A stretch of 64,000 nt of DNA from Prevotella sp. oral taxon 376. Lineage in GTDB: Bacteria; Bacteroidota; Bacteroidia; Bacteroidales; Bacteroidaceae. How positions within the stretch are numbered: the stretch's first letter is position 1; each line of letters starts with the position of its first letter. Shown piece after piece: positions 8,271-16,392 of this stretch. Location of the stretch: assembly GCF_003043945.1 (NCBI RefSeq), contig NZ_PYXG01000002.1, positions 570,578 through 634,577 on the forward strand, given 5' to 3'. The notes under the pieces were generated by a model. The model did not search any database. It was not told the origin of the DNA and saw nothing but the letters and a program-made list of their open reading frames with translations. The position numbers and the translations under genes were made by a program.

Positions 8271-9458
8271 CTATGGCGGTTGCTCGGGGTAAATCTTACG
8301 GACGGCATAGACATATACGGGATTGCCGTTTATCCTGCGACACTCTCTCGTATAACCGGCCTTTCGCAAGGCTTCCCCCATCCGCTTGGCGGAGAGGGAT
8401 TGTCGGGTATAGCAGGAGAGGTAACCCACTATCTCCGAATTGGTCATATAGAAGCGTTTCGTTGCCGTCTCCACTTCCGTGGGAAAGGTAAAATAGCGAA
8501 GCAATAATTCCATCTCTGTCGTATAGACTTGGAAGGCTTCGCTGTTTCTATGCAATTCAATAATTTCTTCATCATTGAACCAATAGCGAAACCCTTCATT
8601 CAATCGTGTCTTGGCTTCGCTGTAAACGGCATCCATCGGAATGCTCTTGGCTCTGTCTATCTCTATCTCCAGCACCTCAAAAGGCAGGAATCGTCTGCTT
8701 CCTGTCGGGTCGGTGAGGAAATCGTTGCCATTGACCGAAGCCACGAAGCTCGCCAAGTGCGGTCGCTCTTCGATGTGCTTTTCATAAGGCATACGATACT
8801 TTACCTGTGGACAGGTAATGAGGTTCTTCAGTTCGTTCTCGTCCCGCTTGTTGAGGGCTTTGAGTTGGTCGTCAATGTTGATGATGAGGTTTTGCCCGAT
8901 AAGGCTCAGCACGTCCTTTTCCTGCGGGTAAATCTTTCCCGTATAGCGGTAATCGGATAGAGCTGGTGGACAGAGCAAATCAAGGAACGTGGTTTTGAAC
9001 TTGCCCTGCTCTCCTGTCAGCACAAGGCAGGTGTGATTGCGACACTGCTTGTCGTCCATTGCATTGGCGACCACTGCCACCAGCCACTTGGTGAGGTATT
9101 CTTTCCATTTCTCGGGATTGGTTACGCTCACGCAGTCGGCAAGGGCGGTGATAGCCGTATTCCCTTTCGTCAGCGGTAACGCTTGGAAATAGGCTTGTAC
9201 GGGATTGACACGTGGGGAGAAATCGCTTTCAATGATGCTGTACAGATTCTCGGGTGAGGTCTGTACATCGGCTTCCTTGTCCAATGCTCGTTTGAGGGTA
9301 TTGATGCGGTAGCGGTCTATGGCTGTATAATCACCCGTTCCTCGTGGACAGTACTCCGCTCGGTGCAACACGGTGTTGTACCGAAACTCATAGCGAGCCG
9401 AAAGAAATTCTTCTATTTGAGCGTTCTTGGAGGGGTTGTCCTTCTCTTCTTTTTTCAT
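8271..9458 (-). CDS. VapE-family P-loop ATPase/helicase-like protein
   Basis: 395 residues. Walker A GEQGKFKT at residues 149-156, Walker B-like LIINIDD at 191-197, then the conserved PHLASFVASVNGNDFL and DPTGSRRFLPFEV stretch of the VapE (virulence-associated E) family, and a C-terminal domain ending in GNPVYVYAVRKI. VapE proteins resemble phage-type superfamily 3 helicases and are common next to primase genes on integrative elements. Same strand as the primase-like gene. A frameshifted homologue lies at 59,500-60,660. Confidence 0.85.
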   Translation of the reverse strand: MKKEEKDNPSKNAQIEEFLSARYEFRYNTVLHRAEYCPRGTGDYTAIDRYRINTLKRALDKEADVQTSPENLYSIIESDFSPRVNPVQAYFQALPLTKGNTAITALADCVSVTNPEKWKEYLTKWLVAVVANAMDDKQCRNHTCLVLTGEQGKFKTTFLDLLCPPALSDYRYTGKIYPQEKDVLSLIGQNLIINIDDQLKALNKRDENELKNLITCPQVKYRMPYEKHIEERPHLASFVASVNGNDFLTDPTGSRRFLPFEVLEIEIDRAKSIPMDAVYSEAKTRLNEGFRYWFNDEEIIELHRNSEAFQVYTTEMELLLRYFTFPTEVETATKRFYMTNSEIVGYLSCYTRQSLSAKRMGEALRKAGYTRECRRINGNPVYVYAVRKIYPEQPP

Positions 9459-9889
9459 TGTTCGTACTTCTTCTATTTGCTTGGTTTTGAACTTTCATCC
9501 GAAAAAGGATGCTAAAACCAAATTAGAGAGCCGACTCCATACCGCCAAGGTTTGCGAGTTTGTTGCTTCGAGATACACAAGAATGCTCCGAAAACAGGAG
9601 CGAAAAACAGGAGCTGTCAGAACTAAAAGGCTCAAAAAGAGAGAACAGAGAGGATAATGGCTCTATAAGCGACTTCGTCGGATTGCTACCGTCTGCATCC
9701 TTTTTCTTTGGGGAGAGAAGGGGCGTGTGTATTCATTGTTAATGAGAGCCATTTTATACCGTATCAAAGCCACAAGTACGCACTTAGAAAAAGTGGGTGG
9801 AATAGGTGTTTTACGCTTGTACATTTGCCTGTGATTTCCTTGTGTTTCCTTTGATTTCATCAGGTCTGGAAACAAGGATTTTGCCTGCG

Positions 9890-9897
9890 TATATTTG
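9890..9897 (+). promoter_or_regulatory. Promoter -7 element for the HTH gene pair
   Basis: TATATTTG fits the Bacteroidetes -7 consensus TAnnTTTG and lies 40 bases before the first HTH gene. The -33 match is weak. The stretch 9,459-9,889 between the divergent VapE and HTH genes shows no other gene. Confidence 0.5.
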
Positions 9898-9937
9898 CAC
9901 CAAACGAAGTAGAAATAACAATTAAAACGATATTGAT

Positions 9938-10216
9938 ATGAGATTTACAGCCATTGACACCTCCGCTTGGGAGGAACTGAAAGAGAGCATTGTAGAACTC
10001 ACCGACTGTTTCAACGAGTACTTTGCTCCACCTGCTGAATTACCTGACCTGTTACACAACGGAGATGTGTGTCGAATACTGAACATCAGCAAACGGACAC
10101 TGCAACATTACCGAGATACATCGGTGTTGCCCTTTATCCAAATCGGGCATAAGTGCTATTACAAACGTGAGGACGTGGAAGCTCTCCTTGCAAAGTCTAA
10201 TCCTCATAAAAACTAA
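9938..10216 (+). CDS. Small helix-turn-helix protein (excisionase/MerR-like)
   Basis: 92 residues. The C-terminal half holds a winged HTH of the HTH_17/excisionase type: LLHNGDVCRILNISKRTLQH, then YRDTSVLPFIQIGHKCYYK. Proteins of this kind usually act as excision factors or regulators of integrative elements. It lies 6 bases before a second, related HTH gene. A frameshifted homologue is at 58,519-58,808. Confidence 0.85.
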   Translation: MRFTAIDTSAWEELKESIVELTDCFNEYFAPPAELPDLLHNGDVCRILNISKRTLQHYRDTSVLPFIQIGHKCYYKREDVEALLAKSNPHKN

Positions 10217-10222
10217 ACGACT

Positions 10223-10525
10223 ATGGAATACGAAACAATCAACAAGGAAACGCCCGAGATGAAACAACTCATTTCGAGCATTCAAGAAGTGAGCAAACGT
10301 ATGCGAGAGATTGCCCAAACGCATCGTCCGCTCTTCGGGGGCGAAATCTACCTCACGGGACGAGAGGTTTGTGAACATCTTTTCGTCAGCCCTCGCACCT
10401 TGCAGGACTATCGGGACAAGGGGATTATACCCTATACCCAAATAGCAGGCAAGATACTCTACCGTCTCTCTGACATCAACCGTCTGCTGCAAGAAAACTA
10501 CATAAACAGAAGCCTGTATCGATGA
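10223..10525 (+). CDS. Small helix-turn-helix protein (excisionase/MerR-like)
   Basis: 100 residues with the same HTH type as its neighbour (YLTGREVCEHLFVSPRTLQD, YRDKGIIPYTQIAGKILYR). It probably forms a pair with the preceding protein in controlling excision or mobilization. The stop codon lies inside a terminator hairpin. A frameshifted homologue lies at 58,226-58,476 in the third element, also beside an HTH partner, so the pair is a conserved backbone unit. Confidence 0.85.
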   Translation: MEYETINKETPEMKQLISSIQEVSKRMREIAQTHRPLFGGEIYLTGREVCEHLFVSPRTLQDYRDKGIIPYTQIAGKILYRLSDINRLLQENYINRSLYR

Positions 10526-10540
10526 CGGTACAGGCTTTCT
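10511..10540 (+). terminator. Rho-independent terminator after the HTH pair
   Basis: AGCCTGTA (10511-10518) pairs with TACAGGCT (10529-10536), followed by TTCTTTTCTC. The left arm covers the last codons of the HTH gene. Confidence 0.8.
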
Positions 10541-10597
10541 TTTCTCTTATTGCTCCATAATAATATCCAATCGTATGTGTTAAATGCTCAAATTTCC

Positions 10598-10628
10598 TTG
10601 TTGGAATTTATAAAAACAGATACCTTTG
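10598..10628 (+). promoter_or_regulatory. Promoter of the cargo island
   Basis: TTG at 10598-10600 and TACCTTTG at 10621-10628 fit the Bacteroidetes TTG/TAnnTTTG promoter with a 20-base spacer. The GNAT start codon follows 48 bases downstream. It comes right after the HTH terminator, so the cargo is a separate transcription unit. Confidence 0.65.
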
Positions 10629-10676
10629 TTGTAGAGCATATTACGTGTATAAAATCATCTATATCATACCAATAAC

Positions 10677-11171
10677 ATGGAAATAAATTTTGAAGCAGTA
10701 AATATGAAACTGCAAGAAAAGAAAACCTTAGAAGAGCAAGAGAGAAAGCTCCTTCTACAGTTATGGAATGATGAGTATCCTATTATCATATCGCATAGTT
10801 CGTTGCAGAGTTTTAATCGTTACTTAGATAGTTTAGAAAATGTCGTGCACTATTTATTGATGGACTTGTCGCACAATGATATAATCAAAGGCTGGGCTTT
10901 TACATTTGATAGAGACAATCTTCGTTGGTTTGCTATTATACTATCTCCGACTATTCAAAAAAAAGGAATTGGACGTGCAATGCTGAAAGTCCTTATGACT
11001 AAGGAGAAATCATTAAATGCTTGGGTTATTGACCATGATAGGTATATGAAATCTAATGGGCAACCATATTTGTCGCCTTTGCCATTTTACTTAAAACTAG
11101 GATGTGAAGTATCAAAGAAAGAAGCATCAAAATCTGGAAACCTTTCCGTTGTCAGGATAAACTTTGAGTAG
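10677..11171 (+). CDS. GNAT-family N-acetyltransferase (cargo)
   Basis: 164 residues. The acetyl-CoA-binding core of the GNAT fold is visible at about residues 75-110: KGWAFTF, then WFAIILSPTIQKKGIGRAML, with the Q-K-K-G-I-G loop of motif A. The substrate cannot be told; small-molecule or peptide acetylation are both possible. First gene of the AT-rich cargo island and probably transcribed alone or with the HEAT genes. Confidence 0.75.
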   Translation: MEINFEAVNMKLQEKKTLEEQERKLLLQLWNDEYPIIISHSSLQSFNRYLDSLENVVHYLLMDLSHNDIIKGWAFTFDRDNLRWFAIILSPTIQKKGIGRAMLKVLMTKEKSLNAWVIDHDRYMKSNGQPYLSPLPFYLKLGCEVSKKEASKSGNLSVVRINFE

Positions 11172-11275
11172 TATTATTAGGGAAATCCCAAAAGTTATCC
11201 GCTGAATTATTACTCATATTTCTATTGGTTGACCACTGTAATAAAGATTCAATCGCCTTTTTAAGCACATTAACA

Positions 11276-11893
11276 ATGAAAAGTATAAGCAATATCCTTA
11301 ATCATATTCTGCAAATTGAAAATGGTTTTAAGCACATCAATGATGGAGCTTCAGAAATAATGGAAATATATTCAAAAGAGCAATGTTTTGAACTTGCCCT
11401 CGAATTGTTCAAGCACGAAGCCTATCAAGCCCGAATGTTGGCAACATCTATATTGGGCAGATTGGCTGCAACGAATAATGATACACTTTGTTTTCTGAAA
11501 GAACAAGTAAGTACTGATAAAAATTGGCGCGTGCAGGAAATGCTTGCAAAGGCTTTCGATGAAGTTTGCAAACACAGAGGGTATGAAGTTTCTTTACCTC
11601 TCATAGAAGAATGGCTGAATGATAATAATCCGAATGTTATCCGTGCCGTAACGGAGGGATTGAGAATTTGGACAAGTCGCCCGTTCTTCAAAGAAAACCC
11701 ATCAGTGACTATTGCTCTCATAGCTAAGCATAAGGAATCCGAAAGCGAATATCTTCGGAAATCCATTGGAAACGCTTTAAGGGATATAAGCAAGAAACAC
11801 GCAGAATTGATACGGCAGGAAGTGCAACAATGGGATTTGTCCAATCCACGAATCCTGTTCACCTACAAACTTGCAGCTAAGTTGCTAAAATAG
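11276..11893 (+). CDS. HEAT-repeat protein
   Basis: 205 residues from the ATG at 11276 (an upstream TTG at 11225 is less likely). Nearly all of it is pairs of amphipathic helices typical of HEAT/ARM repeats, e.g. ALELFKHEAYQARMLATSIL, KNWRVQEMLAKAFDEVC and NPNVIRAVTEGLRIW. It is close in style to DNA-alkylation-repeat proteins (AlkC/AlkD-like), but I do not see a clear catalytic signature. Protein-binding scaffold or DNA-base repair are alternatives. A 65-base remnant of this gene sits at 57,321-57,385. Confidence 0.75.
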   Translation: MKSISNILNHILQIENGFKHINDGASEIMEIYSKEQCFELALELFKHEAYQARMLATSILGRLAATNNDTLCFLKEQVSTDKNWRVQEMLAKAFDEVCKHRGYEVSLPLIEEWLNDNNPNVIRAVTEGLRIWTSRPFFKENPSVTIALIAKHKESESEYLRKSIGNALRDISKKHAELIRQEVQQWDLSNPRILFTYKLAAKLLK

Positions 11894-11977
11894 ATATTAC
11901 CATAGGAAATTGTACTATTCATCCAAGGAGTATAATGACGAACAAATAATTTATAGATAAATCAAATATCGCTTGTT

Positions 11978-12616
11978 ATGGATAAACCGACAAATGCCGA
12001 AAAAGAATTTCTGGATAAGTTGAAATTGCTGACAAAGAGTAAAGAGAAATGGGAGGTTGCGATAGATGATGTAGCAAAAGGACTTTCAGAAAAATATTCA
12101 TCTGCTGTAACAGCAAAAGTTTTGTGGCTTCTTGGCGAAATGGGGTTGAAATATCCTTTACGAGTGCAAGAATACATTGGCAAAATTGCCAACTATTTGG
12201 AAAACAACAACCCCAAACTACGGGAACGAGCAGTAAATGCAATAGGACGGATAGGTAGGGCAGATAAGAATTTTGTTCTTCCCTATTTAGACAAATTGAT
12301 GAAAATGGTAGAAGATGAAGCCGATAATGTAAGACTGTCATTTATTTGGGCTTGTGAAAATATTGCAATGAATGCTCCAGAGTTGTTCTGTGAAAATCTA
12401 AAGCTCTTTTACGAATTGATGCAAGACAAGGCTGAAAGAGTGCGAATAGAGGCTCCTGAGATGTTTCGTGTTATGGGAAAGAGAAAACCTAAAGTAGTAG
12501 AGCCTTATTTGAATAAATTGCAATGGTTTGCTGATAATGACCAACATCCTGTCGTCCGTATTCATAGTGCGGGAGCAATTCGCATCACAGAGAAAGCATT
12601 GCAGGACTGTGTGTGA
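11978..12616 (+). CDS. Second HEAT-repeat protein
   Basis: 212 residues made of helical repeats: AVTAKVLWLLGEMGLKYP, PKLRERAVNAIGRIGR, DEADNVRLSFIWACENIA, KAERVRIEAPEMFRVMG and HPVVRIHSAGAIRITEKAL. The repeat phasing fits HEAT repeats of about 38 residues. No enzyme motif was seen. It follows the first HEAT gene by 84 bases on the same strand, which suggests the two proteins work together. Confidence 0.75.
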   Translation: MDKPTNAEKEFLDKLKLLTKSKEKWEVAIDDVAKGLSEKYSSAVTAKVLWLLGEMGLKYPLRVQEYIGKIANYLENNNPKLRERAVNAIGRIGRADKNFVLPYLDKLMKMVEDEADNVRLSFIWACENIAMNAPELFCENLKLFYELMQDKAERVRIEAPEMFRVMGKRKPKVVEPYLNKLQWFADNDQHPVVRIHSAGAIRITEKALQDCV

Positions 12617-12670
12617 TTATAACTTTTCATCCGAACTGTTATTAAACCAATATGGAATAATGGATGAGTT

Positions 12671-13201
12671 ATGACGAAATTAGAATTGATAATGATACTT
12701 CTCCCAATTGTATTCATGATTCACGAATACGAGGAGATTATTATGTTCAAGTATTGGCTTGGCAATAATAGAAATGAATTAAAAAGGCGTTTCCCAAAAT
12801 TCGAGCAGTTTCTTACACATAGAGGACATTTTGACTATTCTACAGCCACGTTTGCCGTTGGCACTGCTCACGAGTTTTTACTGATTGCTGCTATTTCTTT
12901 CTGTTCTCTATGGCTGGGGGCTTATCATTGGTGGTTCGCTGCATTTGCTGGATACTCCATCCATCTCATAGTCCATCTTGTACAATGGGCTATATACCGA
13001 AAATACATACCTGTTATCATTACCACAATCTTGACATTGCCATATTGTGTCTATGCCTTTGTTGAATTTGCAAAGGCATCTATTTTATCTCCTTTGCAAA
13101 TGTTATTATGGGCAGTAATCGGTTTCATTCTTACTGTGCTTAGTTTGTTCTCTGCATTCCTCTTGATGAATAGGTTTCAAAAGTGGCTGAATAAACATTG
13201 A
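12671..13201 (+). CDS. HXXEE-domain integral membrane protein
   Basis: 176 residues with four to five hydrophobic segments. The motif HEYEE (residues 18-22), then a second His cluster around THRGHFD and GTAHEF, fits the HXXEE family of membrane proteins of unknown function; the acidic/His residues inside membrane segments suggest metal binding. Last gene of the cargo island, ending just before a strong bidirectional terminator. Confidence 0.75.
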   Translation: MTKLELIMILLPIVFMIHEYEEIIMFKYWLGNNRNELKRRFPKFEQFLTHRGHFDYSTATFAVGTAHEFLLIAAISFCSLWLGAYHWWFAAFAGYSIHLIVHLVQWAIYRKYIPVIITTILTLPYCVYAFVEFAKASILSPLQMLLWAVIGFILTVLSLFSAFLLMNRFQKWLNKH

Positions 13202-13220
13202 GTAAAGGTATCAACGATAA

Positions 13221-13275
13221 TTAAACAGAAAAAGAGTTTGCTACATTAGCCTGTGGCAAACTCTTTTCTGTTTAA
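13221..13275. terminator. Bidirectional terminator between cargo and integrase genes
   Basis: TTAAACAGAAAAAGAGTTTG (13221-13240) plus C pairs with GCAAACTCTTTTCTGTTTAA (13256-13275), a near-perfect 20-bp stem between convergent genes, with A- and T-rich arms that would serve either strand. Confidence 0.85.
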
Positions 13276-13286
13276 GCCTACATAGT

Positions 13287-14456
13287 CTATTGTTGTATCA
13301 ACCTGTCCATATCTGAGGAAATCTTTTGGTCAGTAATTTGAGCATAGATTTGCGTGCTGGCAATGGACGAATGCCCCATCATTTTGGCAATGCTCTCCAT
13401 CGGGATACCTGCCTCCAAAGTCAGCGTACCGAAGCTATGCCTTCCGACATGCCAAGTTAGCGGAGTTCGAATGCCACACGCTAAGCCAACGGCTTTGAGG
13501 TGCGTGGATAGTTTGCCTTTGCTCATTGTATCGGGGAATATCTTGTAGTCTCCCTTGCTTTTCTCCTTGGTGTAGCGTGAAAGTATCTGCTCCGCTATCG
13601 GGTGCAGGGGTATCAGGCTCTCTACCTCTGTCTTTTGGCGTGTCTTACGAATATACCGTTTTCCCTCACTATTCGTTTCGATTTGCGAAGCTCGCAAACT
13701 CTGTAAGTCGGCAAATGCCAATCCCGAAAAGACAGAGAAAAGAAACATTCTTCGGCTTAGTTCCGCCCCTTCGTCTTGCAATGGGAATACCAAAAGTTTC
13801 TCTACATCGCCTTTGCTTAGGAAACGAGGTTTATTCTCCACCGCTTCATACTTCACTTCCTCGAAAGGATTAAAGCGTATTGTCCCTTGACTGACGGCTC
13901 GATACATCAACCGACTTAACCAGCACAAATGCCTGTTCGTTGTTGCAGGGGCATAGCCCTCCTTCTTCAAATAGAAACGGTAATCATCAAAAAACTCTAT
14001 GGAAATAGCCGTTAGAGGAATATCCTCCTCGCCAAGACTTCTCACAAAGGAATTGAGCTGCTTATCAGAATTTCTATTGTTGCAACACGTTCCCTCACTC
14101 TTGCTTTCTCTCTGTTCTTTGAGTTCCTCTGCACTAAGGGCAAGAAGTGTCATTGGATTTCGTCCGATGCCTTGCAGATGGTTTTTCAAAAGCTCGGCAC
14201 TCACTGCTCCATACTTGTAGAGCAAAGTATTGTAGCTTTGTTCGATTTCTTCCCGAAAGGTTTGCAGGCGTTGATTGATTTTCTTGTCCGTTGTCTCCCC
14301 TCGCTTCACGCTCCAACTATGAGGTTCTATGCTTTCGCCTGTGGTTATCACTGTGTTTGCTCCGTCAATGGTGATGCGACAAAGGATAGCCGTTGTGCCG
14401 TCTGCCTTGGTCTTGTTCTTATTGATATAGAATAAAATTTTGAAAGTACTACGCAT
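13287..14456 (-). CDS. Tyrosine recombinase, second of a tandem pair
   Basis: 389 residues. N-terminal Arm-binding DUF (MRSTFKILFYINKNKTKADG), SAM-like core-binding domain at about 110-200, catalytic domain with LTWHVGRHSFGTLTLE (HxxR), MMGHSSIASTQIYA (His, Tyr nucleophile). The position of the first catalytic arginine reads FSGLAFADL, i.e. Ala replaces Arg, as in IntDOT-like enzymes that lack it. Starts 5 bases after the stop of the first integrase, hence co-transcribed. Homologue at 52,584-53,828. Confidence 0.9.
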   Translation of the reverse strand: MRSTFKILFYINKNKTKADGTTAILCRITIDGANTVITTGESIEPHSWSVKRGETTDKKINQRLQTFREEIEQSYNTLLYKYGAVSAELLKNHLQGIGRNPMTLLALSAEELKEQRESKSEGTCCNNRNSDKQLNSFVRSLGEEDIPLTAISIEFFDDYRFYLKKEGYAPATTNRHLCWLSRLMYRAVSQGTIRFNPFEEVKYEAVENKPRFLSKGDVEKLLVFPLQDEGAELSRRMFLFSVFSGLAFADLQSLRASQIETNSEGKRYIRKTRQKTEVESLIPLHPIAEQILSRYTKEKSKGDYKIFPDTMSKGKLSTHLKAVGLACGIRTPLTWHVGRHSFGTLTLEAGIPMESIAKMMGHSSIASTQIYAQITDQKISSDMDRLIQQ

Positions 14457-14461
14457 AAGTC

Positions 14462-15691
14462 TTACAAGATTAAGGTTAGGTTTTCAGTGAAAGAAAGAAA
14501 TCGCTCGAACTCATCAAAGAGTTTCTTTGGAGTAACGTGGGCGTACCGTTCGGTCGTTTGAATGTTTCTATGCCCCAACATTCGGCTCACCGTTTCGATG
14601 GGAACACCTCGCTCCAATGTTATCAGCGTGGCAAAGGTGTGCCTTCCAACGTGTGCCGAGAGGGGAATAGATATACCTGCTCGAAGTTGCAGGGCTTTAA
14701 GCTGAACAAGGTAAACCGAATAAGGAATGGGAGCAAAGAGCGTGGTTCGTTCGTCAGATTGATACTGCGCTATCAAATGCACCGCTTCAGGCAAGAGCTT
14801 CACACGGCAAAGGTTCTCGGTCTTTTGTCTGCGGAACTTCAGCCATAGTCCCCCCTCATCGTCCGTAAAGAGGTGTTCTCGATTAAGCGCGACCATATCA
14901 CAGTAGGCTACACCCGTAAAGCAAGAAAAGAGAAAGAGATTACGAGCGGTCTCCAACTCCACTTCATAAGGCTCAAAAGTCAAGGCTTGCAATTTATCTA
15001 ATGAAGCTCTGTCCAAAGCACGAGGTTGTTTATTCTCACCTCGTTCTATCTCTACGTGGGCGAATAGTTGTCGCTCTGTCAAGCCCTCACGATATGCCAA
15101 TCGGCAGACTTTCTTCACCGTCAAAGCCATCTTACGATAATAACCTTGCGAATGTCCCAGCTTTCCAACAGAGTAATGTTGCAAGCACTCCAAGAAATCT
15201 TCTTCAAGTTGACCAAAAAGAATATCTGTCGTGTGGTACTTCTCGCTGATAAAGGCTTGCAGGTGCTTACGAGTAGTGTAGTAACTCTTCAAAGTAGTTG
15301 CCTTTATTTCGATGCCTACCTTTTGTGCCATATCTTCAACCATTCGGTTGTATCGTTCCAAAATGGTGATTTGAGTTTGCATACTTCCTTGGAACAGCTC
15401 TTTGATATCAGTTGCCGTAAAGACTTTTCCTCGCTCGCAAAGGACTCGATAAGCTGACTGTACCGAGAGAAGCAAGCGTTCCAACTTGCCATTCGTTGCC
15501 ACTGCTTCACGACTCTTGCCATTCAATCTGCTCTCACGAGCGTTCCACAACTTGGGATCGCACGAGAGCTTACAACTAAATTGGGCTATAGTTCGCTCGT
15601 AGGTTATCCGCCCCATGATCGGAGCTTGCCCCGACTTGTCCAATCCGCTCTTTTTCAGGTAGAGCAAAACCTTGAATTTGTCTGTTTGCAT
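14462..15691 (-). CDS. Tyrosine recombinase, first of a tandem pair
   Basis: 409 residues. N-terminal region LLYLKKSGLDKSGQAPIMGR, SAM-like domain about 110-205, catalytic domain with SAHVGRHTFATLI (HxxR) and MLGHRNIQTTERYAHVT (His, Tyr). The first catalytic Arg position reads TGVAYCDM, so it is also non-canonical. It faces the conserved GTTACC/GGTAAC array just outside the gene. Homologue at 51,298-52,527. Having two co-transcribed, related integrases suggests both are needed for integration or excision. Confidence 0.9.
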   Translation of the reverse strand: MQTDKFKVLLYLKKSGLDKSGQAPIMGRITYERTIAQFSCKLSCDPKLWNARESRLNGKSREAVATNGKLERLLLSVQSAYRVLCERGKVFTATDIKELFQGSMQTQITILERYNRMVEDMAQKVGIEIKATTLKSYYTTRKHLQAFISEKYHTTDILFGQLEEDFLECLQHYSVGKLGHSQGYYRKMALTVKKVCRLAYREGLTERQLFAHVEIERGENKQPRALDRASLDKLQALTFEPYEVELETARNLFLFSCFTGVAYCDMVALNREHLFTDDEGGLWLKFRRQKTENLCRVKLLPEAVHLIAQYQSDERTTLFAPIPYSVYLVQLKALQLRAGISIPLSAHVGRHTFATLITLERGVPIETVSRMLGHRNIQTTERYAHVTPKKLFDEFERFLSFTENLTLIL

Positions 15692-15815
15692 ACGCTTCTG
15701 TTTTTATGGGCAAAGTTACCCGTTATCGAAGCGTTTTCAGCTACGCAAAACATTGTGATACAAAGCATAAGCACCGAAATAAAGGAACGGTGAGTTGCCG
15801 AATACTCTTCTGTCA

Positions 15816-15872
15816 GTTACCTTCTCTTACCTCTTCGTTACCATTAGAGAAATGGACTAACGATTTGGTAAC
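15816..15872. repeat. GTTACC/GGTAAC array at the integrase end
   Basis: GTTACC at 15816-15821 and 15837-15842, a degenerate GACTAAC around 15854-15860 and GGTAAC at 15867-15872 make a symmetric four-site array. The reverse complement, including the flanking TTTATGCAGAAGTTC, aligns with 51,118-51,195 at the same place in the third element. Probably integrase core/arm binding sites or an operator. 15,692-15,969 holds no gene. Confidence 0.6.
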
Positions 15873-15969
15873 GGAACTTCTGCATAAATCCACATCTTCT
15901 GCACTTTATCCCTTAATGTAAACCACCGAGATATGGCGCAAATCACCCTCATTTCCATTTACTTACCTC

Positions 15970-16392
15970 TCATCCTCTCTCTAATGCCCTTTCCGCTGAT
16001 AGTTCCATATCGTTTTCATCACCAAACGCAGGCATTTTTTTTATTGTCGCTGCCGAAATTTTTCTTGCAGAATAAGTAAGAGTATTTGGAATATCCTTTA
16101 TACCCAATGCCTTTAGGATAATGTAGATTGTTGTCAATCGCTGTTGTCCGTCAATAACTTCATAAATATTATCATCTCGCTTGTATGTGACAAGAGTACC
16201 TATATAATAAACAGGCTTTTCCAACGAATCATATACATCCTTTATCAAGGCGTATATTTCTTCACGTCCCCAGGCATAATTACGCTGATAGATAGGTATC
16301 TTGTATAATATAGAAGCCCCTCTTTTTGAGAAATAGATGTCATGAATAGAGCACTCTTCAAGAATATTATTCAAATCTTTCATTGTCTTCAA
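15970..16392 (-). pseudogene. N-terminal part of a DUF262 protein, 3' truncated
   Basis: 140 residues covering the start of a DUF262 (GmrS-like) domain: IPIYQRNYAWGREEIYALI at about residues 31-49 and VIDGQQRLTTIYIILKAL at about 78-95. The catalytic DGQQR motif is intact, but everything after about residue 140 is missing; the frame stops next to the right end of the inserted element. Its start overlaps the stop of the upstream DUF262 gene by four bases (ATGA), so it was the second gene of a coupled pair. The matching C-terminal type of fragment is at 3,458-5,173. Confidence 0.75.

Larger units (their letters stand above)
5165..15967. mobile_element. Nested mobilizable element (MobV, VapE, tandem integrases)
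   Basis: About 10.8 kb with a complete element gene set: MobV relaxase, primase-like protein, VapE, two HTH proteins, cargo and two adjacent integrases at the right end. DUF262 gene fragments flank it on the same strand. Left end motif GTTACC-N19-GGTAAC (5165-5195); the integrase end has related motifs at 15,816-15,872, and similarity to the corresponding end of the third element reaches about 15,960. The shortest shared end sequence is GGTAA/TTACC (5166-5170 and 15,963-15,967). Exact ends are inferred. Confidence 0.65.

Noticed and set aside
3458..16392. Clean single-gene split by the inserted element
   Set aside because: Frames do not match at the shared GGTAA and the fragments appear to overlap in family alignment; stated instead as one of two models.
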